Shown here: in pieces, positions 1 through 8,806 of the stretch
Layout: every line of letters starts with the position of its first letter
Numbering within the stretch: the first letter of the stretch is position 1
Assembly: GCF_012926615.1 (NCBI RefSeq)
Contig: NZ_JABBNU010000011.1
Location: 62,001 to 126,000, forward strand
Origin: Marinigracilibium pacificum
Lineage (GTDB): Bacteria; Bacteroidota; Bacteroidia; Cytophagales; Cyclobacteriaceae
Length of the DNA stretch: 64,000 bases
Direction of reading: 5' to 3'
Position numbers and translations under genes: made by a program
Notes under the pieces: model-generated
What the model saw: only the letters and a program-made list of their open reading frames with translations
What the model was told of the DNA's origin: nothing
Databases searched by the model: none

Positions 1-1394
1 GAATTATCATAGCTCAATTGATACTTCCTATATTCAATGATCTTTTTGATAAGAATGTAGAGCTTGCATTTGAAGCAAAATACATAGCATTATTAATTGT
101 ACTTGTATTAATTATTGCTTTTGCAGCTGGTGTTTATCCTGCAGTTTTCCTGTCATCTCTTAAACCGGTTACAGTTCTTAAATCTCATCTAACATTAAGT
201 TTTGGTAAACAAAATTTAAGAAAGGGGTTATTAGCATTTCAATTTTTTGTTTCAATTTTTCTAATAACATGTACACTCATAATGTACATGCAAATTGACA
301 AGATTAGAAATTTTGATTTGGGTTTTAATAAAGATCAAATTATTGAGATTAATGTTATTCCTACTCCATCATCTGATTTAGGCCCTTTAGTAGTAAATGG
401 TTTTAACAAGACGGTACCTTTCGTTAATGAATTAAAGCAAAAAGCATTTGTGGAGAATTGTGGAGTAACGCTTGCTACTTATGGAAACAATGTTTGGTGG
501 CAAGCTGGATTTCCATTGGAAGATGGTTCATTATTTAAATTCAGAATGAATATTGTTAGCCCGGGTTATGCAGAAACTTTGGGACTTGAATTTGTCGAGG
601 GAAGGAATTTTATAGATAATGCTTCTGATAGTAGTGGTATAATAATAAATCAGAAAATGGCAGAATTGCTAAATCTGAATGATCCGATCAATTCTCAGCT
701 TCCGAGTACCGATAATTTTGACCCACATCAAATAATCGGGGTAGTTAAAAATTTTCACCATGCCGCACTCTATGAAGAAATTGAGCCTTTAATATTGGCA
801 GTCGATCCGGAACTTGTTTTCTCAGGTCTAACACATTTGAATATTCCCGGAGGAATGAACCCGGTGGTTTTAGTCAAAGTTAATTCAGACAATTTTAGAT
901 CTCATATTGCTCAAATAGAATCAGATTTCAATAAGTTATATCCTGGAGAGCCATTTAGCTTTAAGTTTCTCGATGAGACAATCCAGAGACAATACGAGGA
1001 GGATGAAAAATTAAGTAAAATGGTTACAGCAGGAGCTCTAATATCGATAATTATTGCTGCTATGGGCTTGTATGCTCTTGTTTCTCTGGCTATCAATAGT
1101 AGAACAAAAGAAATAGGAATAAGGAAAGTAATGGGAGCCGGAGCAATGTCTCTTTCCGGAATGTTTAATTCAGAATTTCTGAAAGTTACTATAATTGGAA
1201 TTTTAATCGCATTGCCAGTTAGTCTCTTCTTTATGCAAAGCTGGCTTTCTTCCTTTATTTATCATGAAGTAAACTGGGTTTGGATTATGGCATTGGCAGC
1301 ATTTATTGGTATTGTTTTCACAATGATTATAGTGACAATTAATACGCTAAAAGCTGTTTGGTTAAACCCTGTTGACACATTAAAAGACGAATAA
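1..1394 (+). CDS. FtsX/MacB-type ABC transporter permease (5' truncated)
   Basis: This is the C-terminal part of an inner-membrane ABC permease of the MacB/FtsX class. The frame is open from base 3, so the gene starts outside the window; the TTG at 18 is an internal leucine codon. A helix around residues 20-45 ends the first FtsX unit. The motif GVYPAVFLSS follows, then a second unit with one helix, a periplasmic domain of about 210 residues and three final helices. The motif NSRTKEIGIRKVMGA is the usual FtsX cytoplasmic loop, and the C-terminus NPVDTLKDE recurs in the next two permeases. The stop abuts the next start codon, so it is one operon with the two following permeases and the ATPase. 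The substrate cannot be read from sequence. Confidence 0.9.
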   Translation, partial: IIIAQLILPIFNDLFDKNVELAFEAKYIALLIVLVLIIAFAAGVYPAVFLSSLKPVTVLKSHLTLSFGKQNLRKGLLAFQFFVSIFLITCTLIMYMQIDKIRNFDLGFNKDQIIEINVIPTPSSDLGPLVVNGFNKTVPFVNELKQKAFVENCGVTLATYGNNVWWQAGFPLEDGSLFKFRMNIVSPGYAETLGLEFVEGRNFIDNASDSSGIIINQKMAELLNLNDPINSQLPSTDNFDPHQIIGVVKNFHHAALYEEIEPLILAVDPELVFSGLTHLNIPGGMNPVVLVKVNSDNFRSHIAQIESDFNKLYPGEPFSFKFLDETIQRQYEEDEKLSKMVTAGALISIIIAAMGLYALVSLAINSRTKEIGIRKVMGAGAMSLSGMFNSEFLKVTIIGILIALPVSLFFMQSWLSSFIYHEVNWVWIMALAAFIGIVFTMIIVTINTLKAVWLNPVDTLKDE

Positions 1395-3812
1395 ATGAGC
1401 GTTATACTAAATAATATCAAAACAACTACCAGAGCTTTGCTAAAGCATCGTAATAATACTATTATTAATCTGTTAGGCTTAAGTATCGGTGTTGCCGGAG
1501 CACTTATGCTTTTGGTTTTATATTCTCATTTTTCAGGATATGATAAGTACCATGATGATTATCAAAGGATTTTCAGAGTAAATACACATGACAACTTCCG
1601 TGGAGAATTATATTATTCGATGGGTGTACAGGCAATATTGCCAACCTCCATTGAAAATAAGATTCCTGAAATAGAAAATTCAGTTTTCTTTTCTGGTGTA
1701 TATAGTGCAGATAAATTGATTACCATTCCTAAAAAAGGAGGTAATGAAGAATATTTTCAATTAGATGGAAGAGAGAATGTAGCGTATACTTCCGGAGCGT
1801 TTTTTGAGATTTTTAGTAGAGAGATTTTAAGAGGAGGTAAAAAGGAAAAACTACTGAACTCAAAAAATGAGGCTGTTATTTCAGAATCAATTGCTTTGAA
1901 ATGGTTTGGTTCAACTGATGTGATCGGCAACGACTTTATTCTGGATGGCCATGATACATTTGTAATAACCGGTGTAATGGAAGATTACCGTAATGACACA
2001 GGTTTTCCATTTGATATTTTCCTTTCATACATAACTATTAAGGAAGAGAAGGAAGAACCAGGGTGGACAAGTTTATATAGTGATGATACATTTTATGTAA
2101 AGTTAAAAAATAGTGATAGAAAGGCTACTGTTGATTCCCAGATAGCAAAAATTCTTGAAGATGTTATTGAAGAAGATCCTGCAGATGCCGGTGATAGAAA
2201 TTTTTACTTGCAACCGCTGGTAGAAACTCATACTGATAAACGGTTTTCAAACTACAATTACAGAACAATATCAGATGGTACCTTACAGTCGCTTATAGTA
2301 ATATCCATATTGTTGTTATTAACCGCTTGTGTGAATTTTATTAATTTATCGACAGCGGTTGCAAACAAAAGGAGTAAAGAAGTCGGGGTTCGTAAAGTAT
2401 TAGGTAGTTCCAGGAAGTCATTGGTTATAAGATTTTTGTTAGAAACTTCAATTATTACCCTGGCTGCATTAATGATAGCCTATGTGATTGATATTCTGTT
2501 GCTTGGAAAACTTAATGATTTTCTTGAAATAAAAATTGATGCTTCTGTATTTCTTAATGGTAATTTCATTGTTTTTCTAATATTTCTTTGGTTTGTCTTA
2601 ACCATTTTGGCAGGACTATATCCGGCATTACTATTATCAGGGTTTAAGCCTGCAATTACTCTAAAAGGTAGGTTTAACTACAAAGGCTCTTTCAGTTACA
2701 ATCTGAGAAGGATATTAGTTGGTAGCCAGTTTTTCATTTCTCAGGCTTTTATTATCTGTACAATCATTATGATTAGTCAGATGTCATTTTTTAAAAATCA
2801 TGATCTGGGTTATAATAAATCCGGAATAATTGTGATGGATTTGCCTTATCAGGACATCGATAAAGCTGAACAGTTTAAGAATGAAGCATTGAAATATTCG
2901 GGTATCACTAATGCTGCATTGGGAATGTCATCTCCAGGCTCGGGGTCTGTTTCAAGCACTGGTATTTCCGTGGAGGGTTCTGATAGATCATATAATGTTC
3001 AGGTTAAAGTAGGAGACAAGGATTATATAGATACATATAATTTTCGGATAATTGAGGGAGAGGGACTTGTTAGAACTGATTCAGCAAACAGGTTTGTAGT
3101 AAATGAAACTTTTCTAAAAGAGACAGGGTATTCAAATCCCTCCGAAATTATCGGAAAAATGATAACTGTCTGGGGAACTGAAGCTCCCGTAACCGGAGTT
3201 GTTAAGGATTTTCATGCTCAAAGTTTAAAGAGAAAGAAAGAACCAATCGTGATGTTAGTCAGGCCTCAACATTATTATCACATTGGTTTTAAAGTTGCAG
3301 GAGGTAACATACCCGGTTCAGTAGAACATTTGAAGAAAGTTTATAAATCGATATATCCAAAGTATACCTTTGATTATAATTTCCTTGATGATTATCTGAA
3401 TGTTACATTTTATGCTGATGATGAGCGGTTGACTACAATTTTCTCAATTTTTTCAGGTGTAGCCATATTTATTGGGTGTTTAGGGTTGTTTGGTTTGATT
3501 AGTTACATGGCTGAGCAAAAAATGAAAGAGATAAGCATAAGAAAGGTTCTTGGAGCATCAGAAAATCAGTTGATGTGGGTGTTTTCAGGTGAGTTTCTAA
3601 AACTGTTGTTAATATCATCACTTATCTCTTTTCCGGTAAGCTATTTGGTTATGAATAGATATCTGGAGGAGTATGTTTATAAAATTACGATTTCACCAAT
3701 GTTTTTTGTTGCAGGATTGATTGTGACAGCGCTGATAGCCTTTGGAGCAATAGCCTTTCGTAGTTATAAAACTACCCGGGCAAATCCTGTAGTTGCACTT
3801 AAAGATGAATAA
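1395..3812 (+). CDS. FtsX/MacB-type ABC transporter permease
   Basis: A full-length permease of 805 residues with the two-unit layout common in Bacteroidota. An N-terminal helix (about residues 22-45) is followed by a MacB-like periplasmic domain and an FtsX helix bundle with the loop NKRSKEVGVRKVLG near residue 315. The pattern then repeats, with the second loop EQKMKEISIRKVLGAS near residue 710 and the C-terminal motif NPVVALKDE. The ATG directly follows the stop of the preceding gene, which suggests translational coupling. Such permeases work with a separate ATPase, here the gene at 6174. Family members act in lipoprotein release, efflux of peptides or drugs, or mechanotransmission; nothing here picks among these. 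Confidence 0.92.
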   Translation: MSVILNNIKTTTRALLKHRNNTIINLLGLSIGVAGALMLLVLYSHFSGYDKYHDDYQRIFRVNTHDNFRGELYYSMGVQAILPTSIENKIPEIENSVFFSGVYSADKLITIPKKGGNEEYFQLDGRENVAYTSGAFFEIFSREILRGGKKEKLLNSKNEAVISESIALKWFGSTDVIGNDFILDGHDTFVITGVMEDYRNDTGFPFDIFLSYITIKEEKEEPGWTSLYSDDTFYVKLKNSDRKATVDSQIAKILEDVIEEDPADAGDRNFYLQPLVETHTDKRFSNYNYRTISDGTLQSLIVISILLLLTACVNFINLSTAVANKRSKEVGVRKVLGSSRKSLVIRFLLETSIITLAALMIAYVIDILLLGKLNDFLEIKIDASVFLNGNFIVFLIFLWFVLTILAGLYPALLLSGFKPAITLKGRFNYKGSFSYNLRRILVGSQFFISQAFIICTIIMISQMSFFKNHDLGYNKSGIIVMDLPYQDIDKAEQFKNEALKYSGITNAALGMSSPGSGSVSSTGISVEGSDRSYNVQVKVGDKDYIDTYNFRIIEGEGLVRTDSANRFVVNETFLKETGYSNPSEIIGKMITVWGTEAPVTGVVKDFHAQSLKRKKEPIVMLVRPQHYYHIGFKVAGGNIPGSVEHLKKVYKSIYPKYTFDYNFLDDYLNVTFYADDERLTTIFSIFSGVAIFIGCLGLFGLISYMAEQKMKEISIRKVLGASENQLMWVFSGEFLKLLLISSLISFPVSYLVMNRYLEEYVYKITISPMFFVAGLIVTALIAFGAIAFRSYKTTRANPVVALKDE

Positions 3813-3823
3813 CAAATACCGCT

Positions 3824-6169
3824 ATGAATAACTACTTTATAAATTCTTTTATTCGGGATATGAAGAAAAACAAAATGTTTTCCTTTATAAATATTATTGG
3901 TCTGGCTATAGGCTTTGCTTTTAGTTTATTGGTTCTGGCCTGGGTTCATAATATGTATTCTGTTGATAAGTTTCATAGCAATATCGATAGGCTGTATCAG
4001 GTTATGGAGCATCAGACATATTCTGATGGTAGTATTATGACTACCCGATCCACTCCCGGGATATTTGGGCCAGAGTTTCAAAAAGAAATTCCTGAAGTTG
4101 AAAAAGCTGCAAGGATGACTTGGTATTATCACATGATCTCTTCATACGAAAAGAATTCCGTTAGGCAGTTAATTCGGCATACAGAACCGGAATTTCTTGA
4201 AATATTTTCATTTGAAGCTATTGATGGTATTCCTTCACTATCAGAAACCAATCATGCAGTAATTACTGAAAAGGCTGCTATCGAATTATTTAATAGTAAA
4301 AATGTTGTAGGTAAGACATTTACCCTCAATGGTGAAGAAGATTATGAAGTTACGGCAGTTATAAAACTAGATGAGCATAAATCAAGCATTGAGTTTGATG
4401 TCCTTATTCCATTTAAGCCATATTTTGAAGCAAATGACTGGATGCACAGTTGGGGTAATAATAATACTTTATGTTATGTCCTACTAGCGGAAAATGCTAA
4501 TTATAATGATGTCAATAATAAGGTTATAGATTTTATAAAGAAAAGAGAAGAAGGTTCGGTTGTTGAAATTTTTATATACCCTTTCAAAGATGTTTATTTA
4601 AAAGGACTATTTAAGGACAAAGTAGAACGTGGAGGACAGGTAGAAAGTTTAAAGATTTTTGTTGTGATAGCAGTTTTTTTGCTAGTTATAGCAAGTATCA
4701 ACTTTATGAATCTTTCTACAGCACGGTCAGTTAAAAAAGCTAAGGAAACAGGAATAAGGAAAGTAATTGGAGCCAGTAGAATTTCTTTAATCAGAAACTA
4801 TCTTATATCAACATTTATATATGCTTTGATAGCAATTTTAGTTGGTTTAGTTATGGTTGAATTGATGTTACCCTTCTTTAATTCGATATCTCCTATGGAG
4901 ATTACCATACCTTATAGTAGTGTGATATTCTGGGTTGGATTATTGGGTGTACTTTTTTTAACTGCTTTGATGTCAGGTATTTATCCTGCTATATACCTTT
5001 CGGATTTTAGGCCGGTGAGTGTATTGAAAGGAAAGGTTGAAAAGGGGAAGTCAGCCCTTCGATTTAGACAGGTTCTTGTTGTGGTTCAATTTAGCCTTTC
5101 TATTATCTTAATTACAGGTACAATGTTTACCTACCAGCAAATAAATTATATAAAGAATAAGAATATAGGCATGGATAAAGACCGGATTTTATTTTACTTT
5201 CCACATAGTACTTTTTACGAAAAATTTGATATCTGGAAAAACCAAATCGAGGATATGCCAGGGATAGAATCTGTTTCCAGAGTTGATCAAAATCCCATAA
5301 GAGTAGGGAACAGTACCGGAGATCCGGAATGGGATGGGAAAAATCCGAATGACAAAGTTCTTTTTGATGTGATGAATGTTGGCAAGGATTTTAATAAAAC
5401 CATGGGGATAAAAATTGATAAGGGTAGATCCTGGGATGGCCGTAATACAGATTCTCTAGATTTTGTAATCAATGAGGAGGCTGCAAAATTAATGGGGATG
5501 AAAAACCCTATTGGTGAAAACCTTTCATTTTGGGGTAAAAAAGGGACTATTATAGGAATGTTTAAAAATGTTCATACTGGTTCATTAAAGCGTCCGATTG
5601 CTCCTACAATATTAAATTTTGATCCGAAGAAAACTTACCGTACAGTTATTAAGTTTAAGCCCAATGAGGAGACTGCAGCACTAGAGTCTATGAAGGCTAT
5701 TCATTCTAATTATGATAAAATCACACCCTTCGATTATGAATTTATGAATGAGGCATATAACAAACTTTATAAAAATGAGGAAGTAATTGGAAAATTATCA
5801 GGGGTGTTTACAATAGTTGCAATAATTATTTCTTGTTTGGGATTATTTGGATTAGCTTCTTTTTCGGCAGAACAAAGAACAAAGGAGATTGGTATTAGGA
5901 AAGTATTGGGTAGCTCAGTGAAAAGCATTGTTTTGAGTTTCAATTCTTCATTTATAAAGCTTGTTTTCATTTCTACAATTATTGCAATTCCTATAATTTA
6001 TATTTTGCTTAAAAATTGGCTTGAAAATTTCACTTATCACCTACCATTAAATGCCCCAGTGTTTATTTTGGGCGCTTTTGTGGCATTTCTGGTGGCCATT
6101 ATTACAGTTACTTATCATGCCTTGCGAGCCGCTCAAACGAATCCTGTTAACGCGTTAAAATCTGAATAA
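3824..6169 (+). CDS. FtsX/MacB-type ABC transporter permease
   Basis: The third permease of the row has 781 residues and the same two-unit plan as its neighbour. The first helix lies near residues 20-42, FtsX loops KKAKETGIRKVIGAS (about 300) and EQRTKEIGIRKVLGSS (about 690) are present, and the C-terminus reads NPVNALKSE. It starts 11 bases after the previous stop and ends 4 bases before the ATPase start. Three related paralogues in tandem suggest gene duplication. They may form hetero-oligomers or alternate as partners of one ATPase, which is an inference. No periplasmic adaptor (MacA-like) gene is seen inside the window. Confidence 0.92.
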   Translation: MNNYFINSFIRDMKKNKMFSFINIIGLAIGFAFSLLVLAWVHNMYSVDKFHSNIDRLYQVMEHQTYSDGSIMTTRSTPGIFGPEFQKEIPEVEKAARMTWYYHMISSYEKNSVRQLIRHTEPEFLEIFSFEAIDGIPSLSETNHAVITEKAAIELFNSKNVVGKTFTLNGEEDYEVTAVIKLDEHKSSIEFDVLIPFKPYFEANDWMHSWGNNNTLCYVLLAENANYNDVNNKVIDFIKKREEGSVVEIFIYPFKDVYLKGLFKDKVERGGQVESLKIFVVIAVFLLVIASINFMNLSTARSVKKAKETGIRKVIGASRISLIRNYLISTFIYALIAILVGLVMVELMLPFFNSISPMEITIPYSSVIFWVGLLGVLFLTALMSGIYPAIYLSDFRPVSVLKGKVEKGKSALRFRQVLVVVQFSLSIILITGTMFTYQQINYIKNKNIGMDKDRILFYFPHSTFYEKFDIWKNQIEDMPGIESVSRVDQNPIRVGNSTGDPEWDGKNPNDKVLFDVMNVGKDFNKTMGIKIDKGRSWDGRNTDSLDFVINEEAAKLMGMKNPIGENLSFWGKKGTIIGMFKNVHTGSLKRPIAPTILNFDPKKTYRTVIKFKPNEETAALESMKAIHSNYDKITPFDYEFMNEAYNKLYKNEEVIGKLSGVFTIVAIIISCLGLFGLASFSAEQRTKEIGIRKVLGSSVKSIVLSFNSSFIKLVFISTIIAIPIIYILLKNWLENFTYHLPLNAPVFILGAFVAFLVAIITVTYHALRAAQTNPVNALKSE

Positions 6170-6173
6170 GAAT

Positions 6174-6872
6174 ATGATTGAATTACAAAATCTCGATAAA
6201 TACATTGATGCAAAATTTCAGAGAATATATATGTTGAAAGCGATTGATCTAAAAATCAATCAGGGAGAGTTTTTAACAATAATGGGGCCTTCCGGAGCAG
6301 GGAAGTCTACGTTGCTTAATATTCTTGGGATGCTTGATGATGCCTCGGAAGGAAAATATAAGTTAGATGGAAATGATATATATTCCTTAAAAAGCAAGCA
6401 GCGAAGTGAATTGGCTAAGACTTATTTTGGGTTTGTATTTCAGGCTTACCATTTGATTGATGAGCTAACTGTATATGAAAATATTGAAACACCATTATTA
6501 TATCGCAAGGTGCCTTCTAAGGAAAGAAAATCTATGGTGGCAGAAATGCTTGACAGGTTTAATATGGTTGCAAAAAAAGACCTCTTTCCAGATCAGCTTT
6601 CAGGTGGTCAGCAACAGTTGGTTGGTGTGGCAAGGGCAATAATCGGGAAACCTAAAATTTTATTGGCCGATGAACCTACAGGTAATCTTCATAGCAAACA
6701 GGCAGCCGAGGTGATGGAAATATTTAAACAACTGAACGAGGAGGATGGAACAACGATTATCCAGGTTACTCATGACGAGAAAAATGCATCTTATGGAAAT
6801 CGTATTGTGGAATTAGTAGATGGTAGGATAGAAAATGATTACAAGACACAACATATAAAGAGCAATTATTAA
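6174..6872 (+). CDS. ABC transporter ATP-binding protein (MacB/LolD type)
   Basis: The cytoplasmic ATPase that should power the upstream permeases has 232 residues, the usual length for LolD/FtsE-like subunits. Walker A is GPSGAGKST at residues 38-46, the Q-loop glutamine is near 90, Walker B with the catalytic glutamate is ILLADE at 162-167, and the H-loop histidine is H200. The signature at 142-148 reads LSGGQQQ, but the next residue is Leu149 where MacB/LolD proteins usually have Arg (QQQR). The rest of the ATPase core is intact, so it is probably active. It is the last gene of the operon; a hairpin terminator follows at 6884. Confidence 0.93.
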   Translation: MIELQNLDKYIDAKFQRIYMLKAIDLKINQGEFLTIMGPSGAGKSTLLNILGMLDDASEGKYKLDGNDIYSLKSKQRSELAKTYFGFVFQAYHLIDELTVYENIETPLLYRKVPSKERKSMVAEMLDRFNMVAKKDLFPDQLSGGQQQLVGVARAIIGKPKILLADEPTGNLHSKQAAEVMEIFKQLNEEDGTTIIQVTHDEKNASYGNRIVELVDGRIENDYKTQHIKSNY

Positions 6873-6883
6873 GTTCGATTAAT

Positions 6884-6934
6884 ACAGCCCGGTTAGCGCT
6901 TTGCCAGCAATTATTACCGGGCTGTTATTTTCTT
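6884..6934. terminator. Bidirectional intrinsic terminator
   Basis: A perfect 10-bp stem pairs ACAGCCCGGT (6884-6893) with ACCGGGCTGT (6916-6925). The loop is 22 bases and a T-rich run follows. It lies between the convergent ABC operon and the reductase gene, so it probably serves both. Confidence 0.75.
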
Positions 6935-7931
6935 ATACTTTCACAACCATTTTTCCTTTGTTATCTCCGAAAAATAATCCTAGAAATGCATTCGGAATAT
7001 TATCGAATCCTTCAACAACTGTTTCTTCATATTTAAGCTTGCCCTCGCTTAACCATTCCGCTATTTGCTTAATACCTTCACCAAACTGTTTTTGAAAATC
7101 AGAAACAATAAATCCCTGTAGTTTTACGCGACGAGTAAGATAAATGCTTTCTAAGCGAGGACCTACCGGAACTTCTTTTACATTATACAATGCAATTTGT
7201 CCGCAGAGAGAAACCCTGGCAAAATCATTTAAAAGTAAGGTTACAGCATCTGATATTTCTCCACCTACATTATCGAAATAGATATCAACTCCATTAGGAC
7301 ATGCCTCGCGTAAATCTTTTTTGATATCTGTTGAAGTTTTATAATTAATAGCAGCATCAAATCCGAATTTCTCTTTCAACATTGCTACTTTTTCATCACT
7401 TCCGGCAATTCCAACTGCTCTGCAGCCATTGATTTTAGCAATCTGACCAACAATTGAACCCACAGCACCTGCAGCCCCGGAGACTACTACAGTATCTCCT
7501 TCTTTAGGTTCACCGATTTTCATAAGTCCAAAATATGCTGTTAACCCTGGCATACCCAGAATTCCAACATAGTAGCTTGGAGGTGCCATGTTTGGATCTA
7601 TTTTTCTTAATACTGATGCATCAGATACCTGATGTTCTGCCCATTTTAACATTCCAAAAACTGTATCTCCAATATTGAAGTTTTCTGATTTGCTTTCTTC
7701 AACTACAGCTATTGCTCCACCTTCAAGTGGCTTATCAACTTCAAAGGGTGCTGTATATGACCTTGCGTCATTCATTTTACCACGCATATACGGATCAACC
7801 GAAAACCATGTTGAACGAAGTAATACCTCTCCATCTTTTAATTCCGGAGTTTCTACTGTTTCAAATTTAAAGGTTGAATCGTCTGGCATTCCTTTTGGCC
7901 TGGCGGCAAAAGTTATTTGTCTGGTTTGCAT
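6933..7931 (-). CDS. NADP-dependent oxidoreductase, CurA / leukotriene B4 dehydrogenase-like
   Basis: A soluble medium-chain reductase of the zinc-independent type, 332 residues, the usual family length. The N-terminal GroES-like part has the family motif WFSVDPYMRGKM. The Rossmann part has the nucleotide-binding motif SGAAGAVGSIVGQIAK near residue 150, and a later NGVDIYFDNVGG segment is typical of CurA-like enzymes. These enzymes reduce the carbon-carbon double bond of alpha,beta-unsaturated ketones and aldehydes with NADPH; the exact substrate is unknown. The gene is divergent from the peroxiredoxin gene, with 161 bases between the starts, so both could belong to an oxidative or electrophile response. 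That link is inferred from position only. Confidence 0.9.
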   Translation of the reverse strand: MQTRQITFAARPKGMPDDSTFKFETVETPELKDGEVLLRSTWFSVDPYMRGKMNDARSYTAPFEVDKPLEGGAIAVVEESKSENFNIGDTVFGMLKWAEHQVSDASVLRKIDPNMAPPSYYVGILGMPGLTAYFGLMKIGEPKEGDTVVVSGAAGAVGSIVGQIAKINGCRAVGIAGSDEKVAMLKEKFGFDAAINYKTSTDIKKDLREACPNGVDIYFDNVGGEISDAVTLLLNDFARVSLCGQIALYNVKEVPVGPRLESIYLTRRVKLQGFIVSDFQKQFGEGIKQIAEWLSEGKLKYEETVVEGFDNIPNAFLGLFFGDNKGKMVVKV

Positions 7932-8092
7932 GTTTATGGATTGTTTGGTTACATAAATACGTTATTCTAAAAATAAGTTTAATTATTGATAATTACCCTA
8001 ACAAAGTGTATTTGTATTCGTTCAATGATCTAAGAGCCAAAATCCAGATCGGATTTATTCTATTTGATAATTAACTTAAAAATCTATTAACC

Positions 8093-8728
8093 ATGGCACA
8101 TTTAAGACTGGGTGACCTTGCACCTGATTTTACAGCACAAACTACCGAAGGCCAAATAAGTTTTCATGAATGGCTAGGAGACTCCTGGGGAGTGTTCTTT
8201 TCTCATCCTGCAGATTTTACTCCTGTTTGTACTACAGAATTAGGGACAGTTGCCCGTTACCGTAATGAATTTGATAAAAGAAATGTTAAAACTATCGCTT
8301 TAAGTGTAGACCCATTAGATCAACACAAAGAATGGATCAAGGATATCAATGAGGTAAACAATACTACTGTAGATTATCCGATTATCGCTGATGAGGATAG
8401 AAAAGTTGCTGAGTTATATGATATGATTCATCCAAACTCAACTGAAAATGCAACTGTAAGATCAGTCTTCATTATTGGTCCTGATAAAAAAATTAAACTG
8501 ACATTGACCTATCCTGCTTCAACAGGTAGAAACTTTGACGAAATTATCAGGGTTATTGATAGTTTACAGCTTACTGCTAACCAATCTCTGGCAACTCCTG
8601 CAAATTGGAAAGAAGGTGATAGAGCAGTAATATCGCCATCCGTGAGTAAGGAGGAAGCAGATAAGAAATTTCCTGGTTATGAAACTAAAAAACCTTATTT
8701 GAGATTAACAAAGGCAAGCAAAATCTAA
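8093..8728 (+). CDS. 1-Cys peroxiredoxin (Prx6 type)
   Basis: A cytoplasmic thiol peroxidase of 211 residues that reduces hydrogen peroxide and alkyl hydroperoxides. The peroxidatic site is PVCTTE with Cys46, preceded by HPADFTP, the Prx6 version of the AhpC/TSA active site. Cys46 is the only cysteine in the protein, which places it with 1-Cys enzymes that need an external thiol for recycling. The C-terminal extension after residue 165, with the tryptophan-rich start NWKEGDRAVISPSVS, is the Prx6 C-terminal domain. The gene is monocistronic, with its own terminator at 8743-8775. It is divergent from the CurA-like reductase. Confidence 0.95.
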   Translation: MAHLRLGDLAPDFTAQTTEGQISFHEWLGDSWGVFFSHPADFTPVCTTELGTVARYRNEFDKRNVKTIALSVDPLDQHKEWIKDINEVNNTTVDYPIIADEDRKVAELYDMIHPNSTENATVRSVFIIGPDKKIKLTLTYPASTGRNFDEIIRVIDSLQLTANQSLATPANWKEGDRAVISPSVSKEEADKKFPGYETKKPYLRLTKASKI

Positions 8729-8742
8729 CCGAATAGTAAAAT

Positions 8743-8775
8743 AAAAAAGCCCTTATGAACATTAAGGGCTTTTTT
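8743..8775. terminator. Intrinsic terminator
   Basis: A perfect 13-bp stem pairs AAAAAAGCCCTTA (8743-8755) with TAAGGGCTTTTTT (8763-8775) across a 7-base loop. It lies between the convergent peroxiredoxin and GH31 genes, and the A and T runs allow it to act in both directions. Confidence 0.9.
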
Positions 8776-8806
8776 ATTTATTATTAAATCAGAAATCGAA
8801 TAAATC

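Noticed and set aside
7675-8074. Plus-strand frames of 93 and 66 codons
   Set aside because: They run antisense into the CurA-like reductase gene or into its promoter region and show no protein features.
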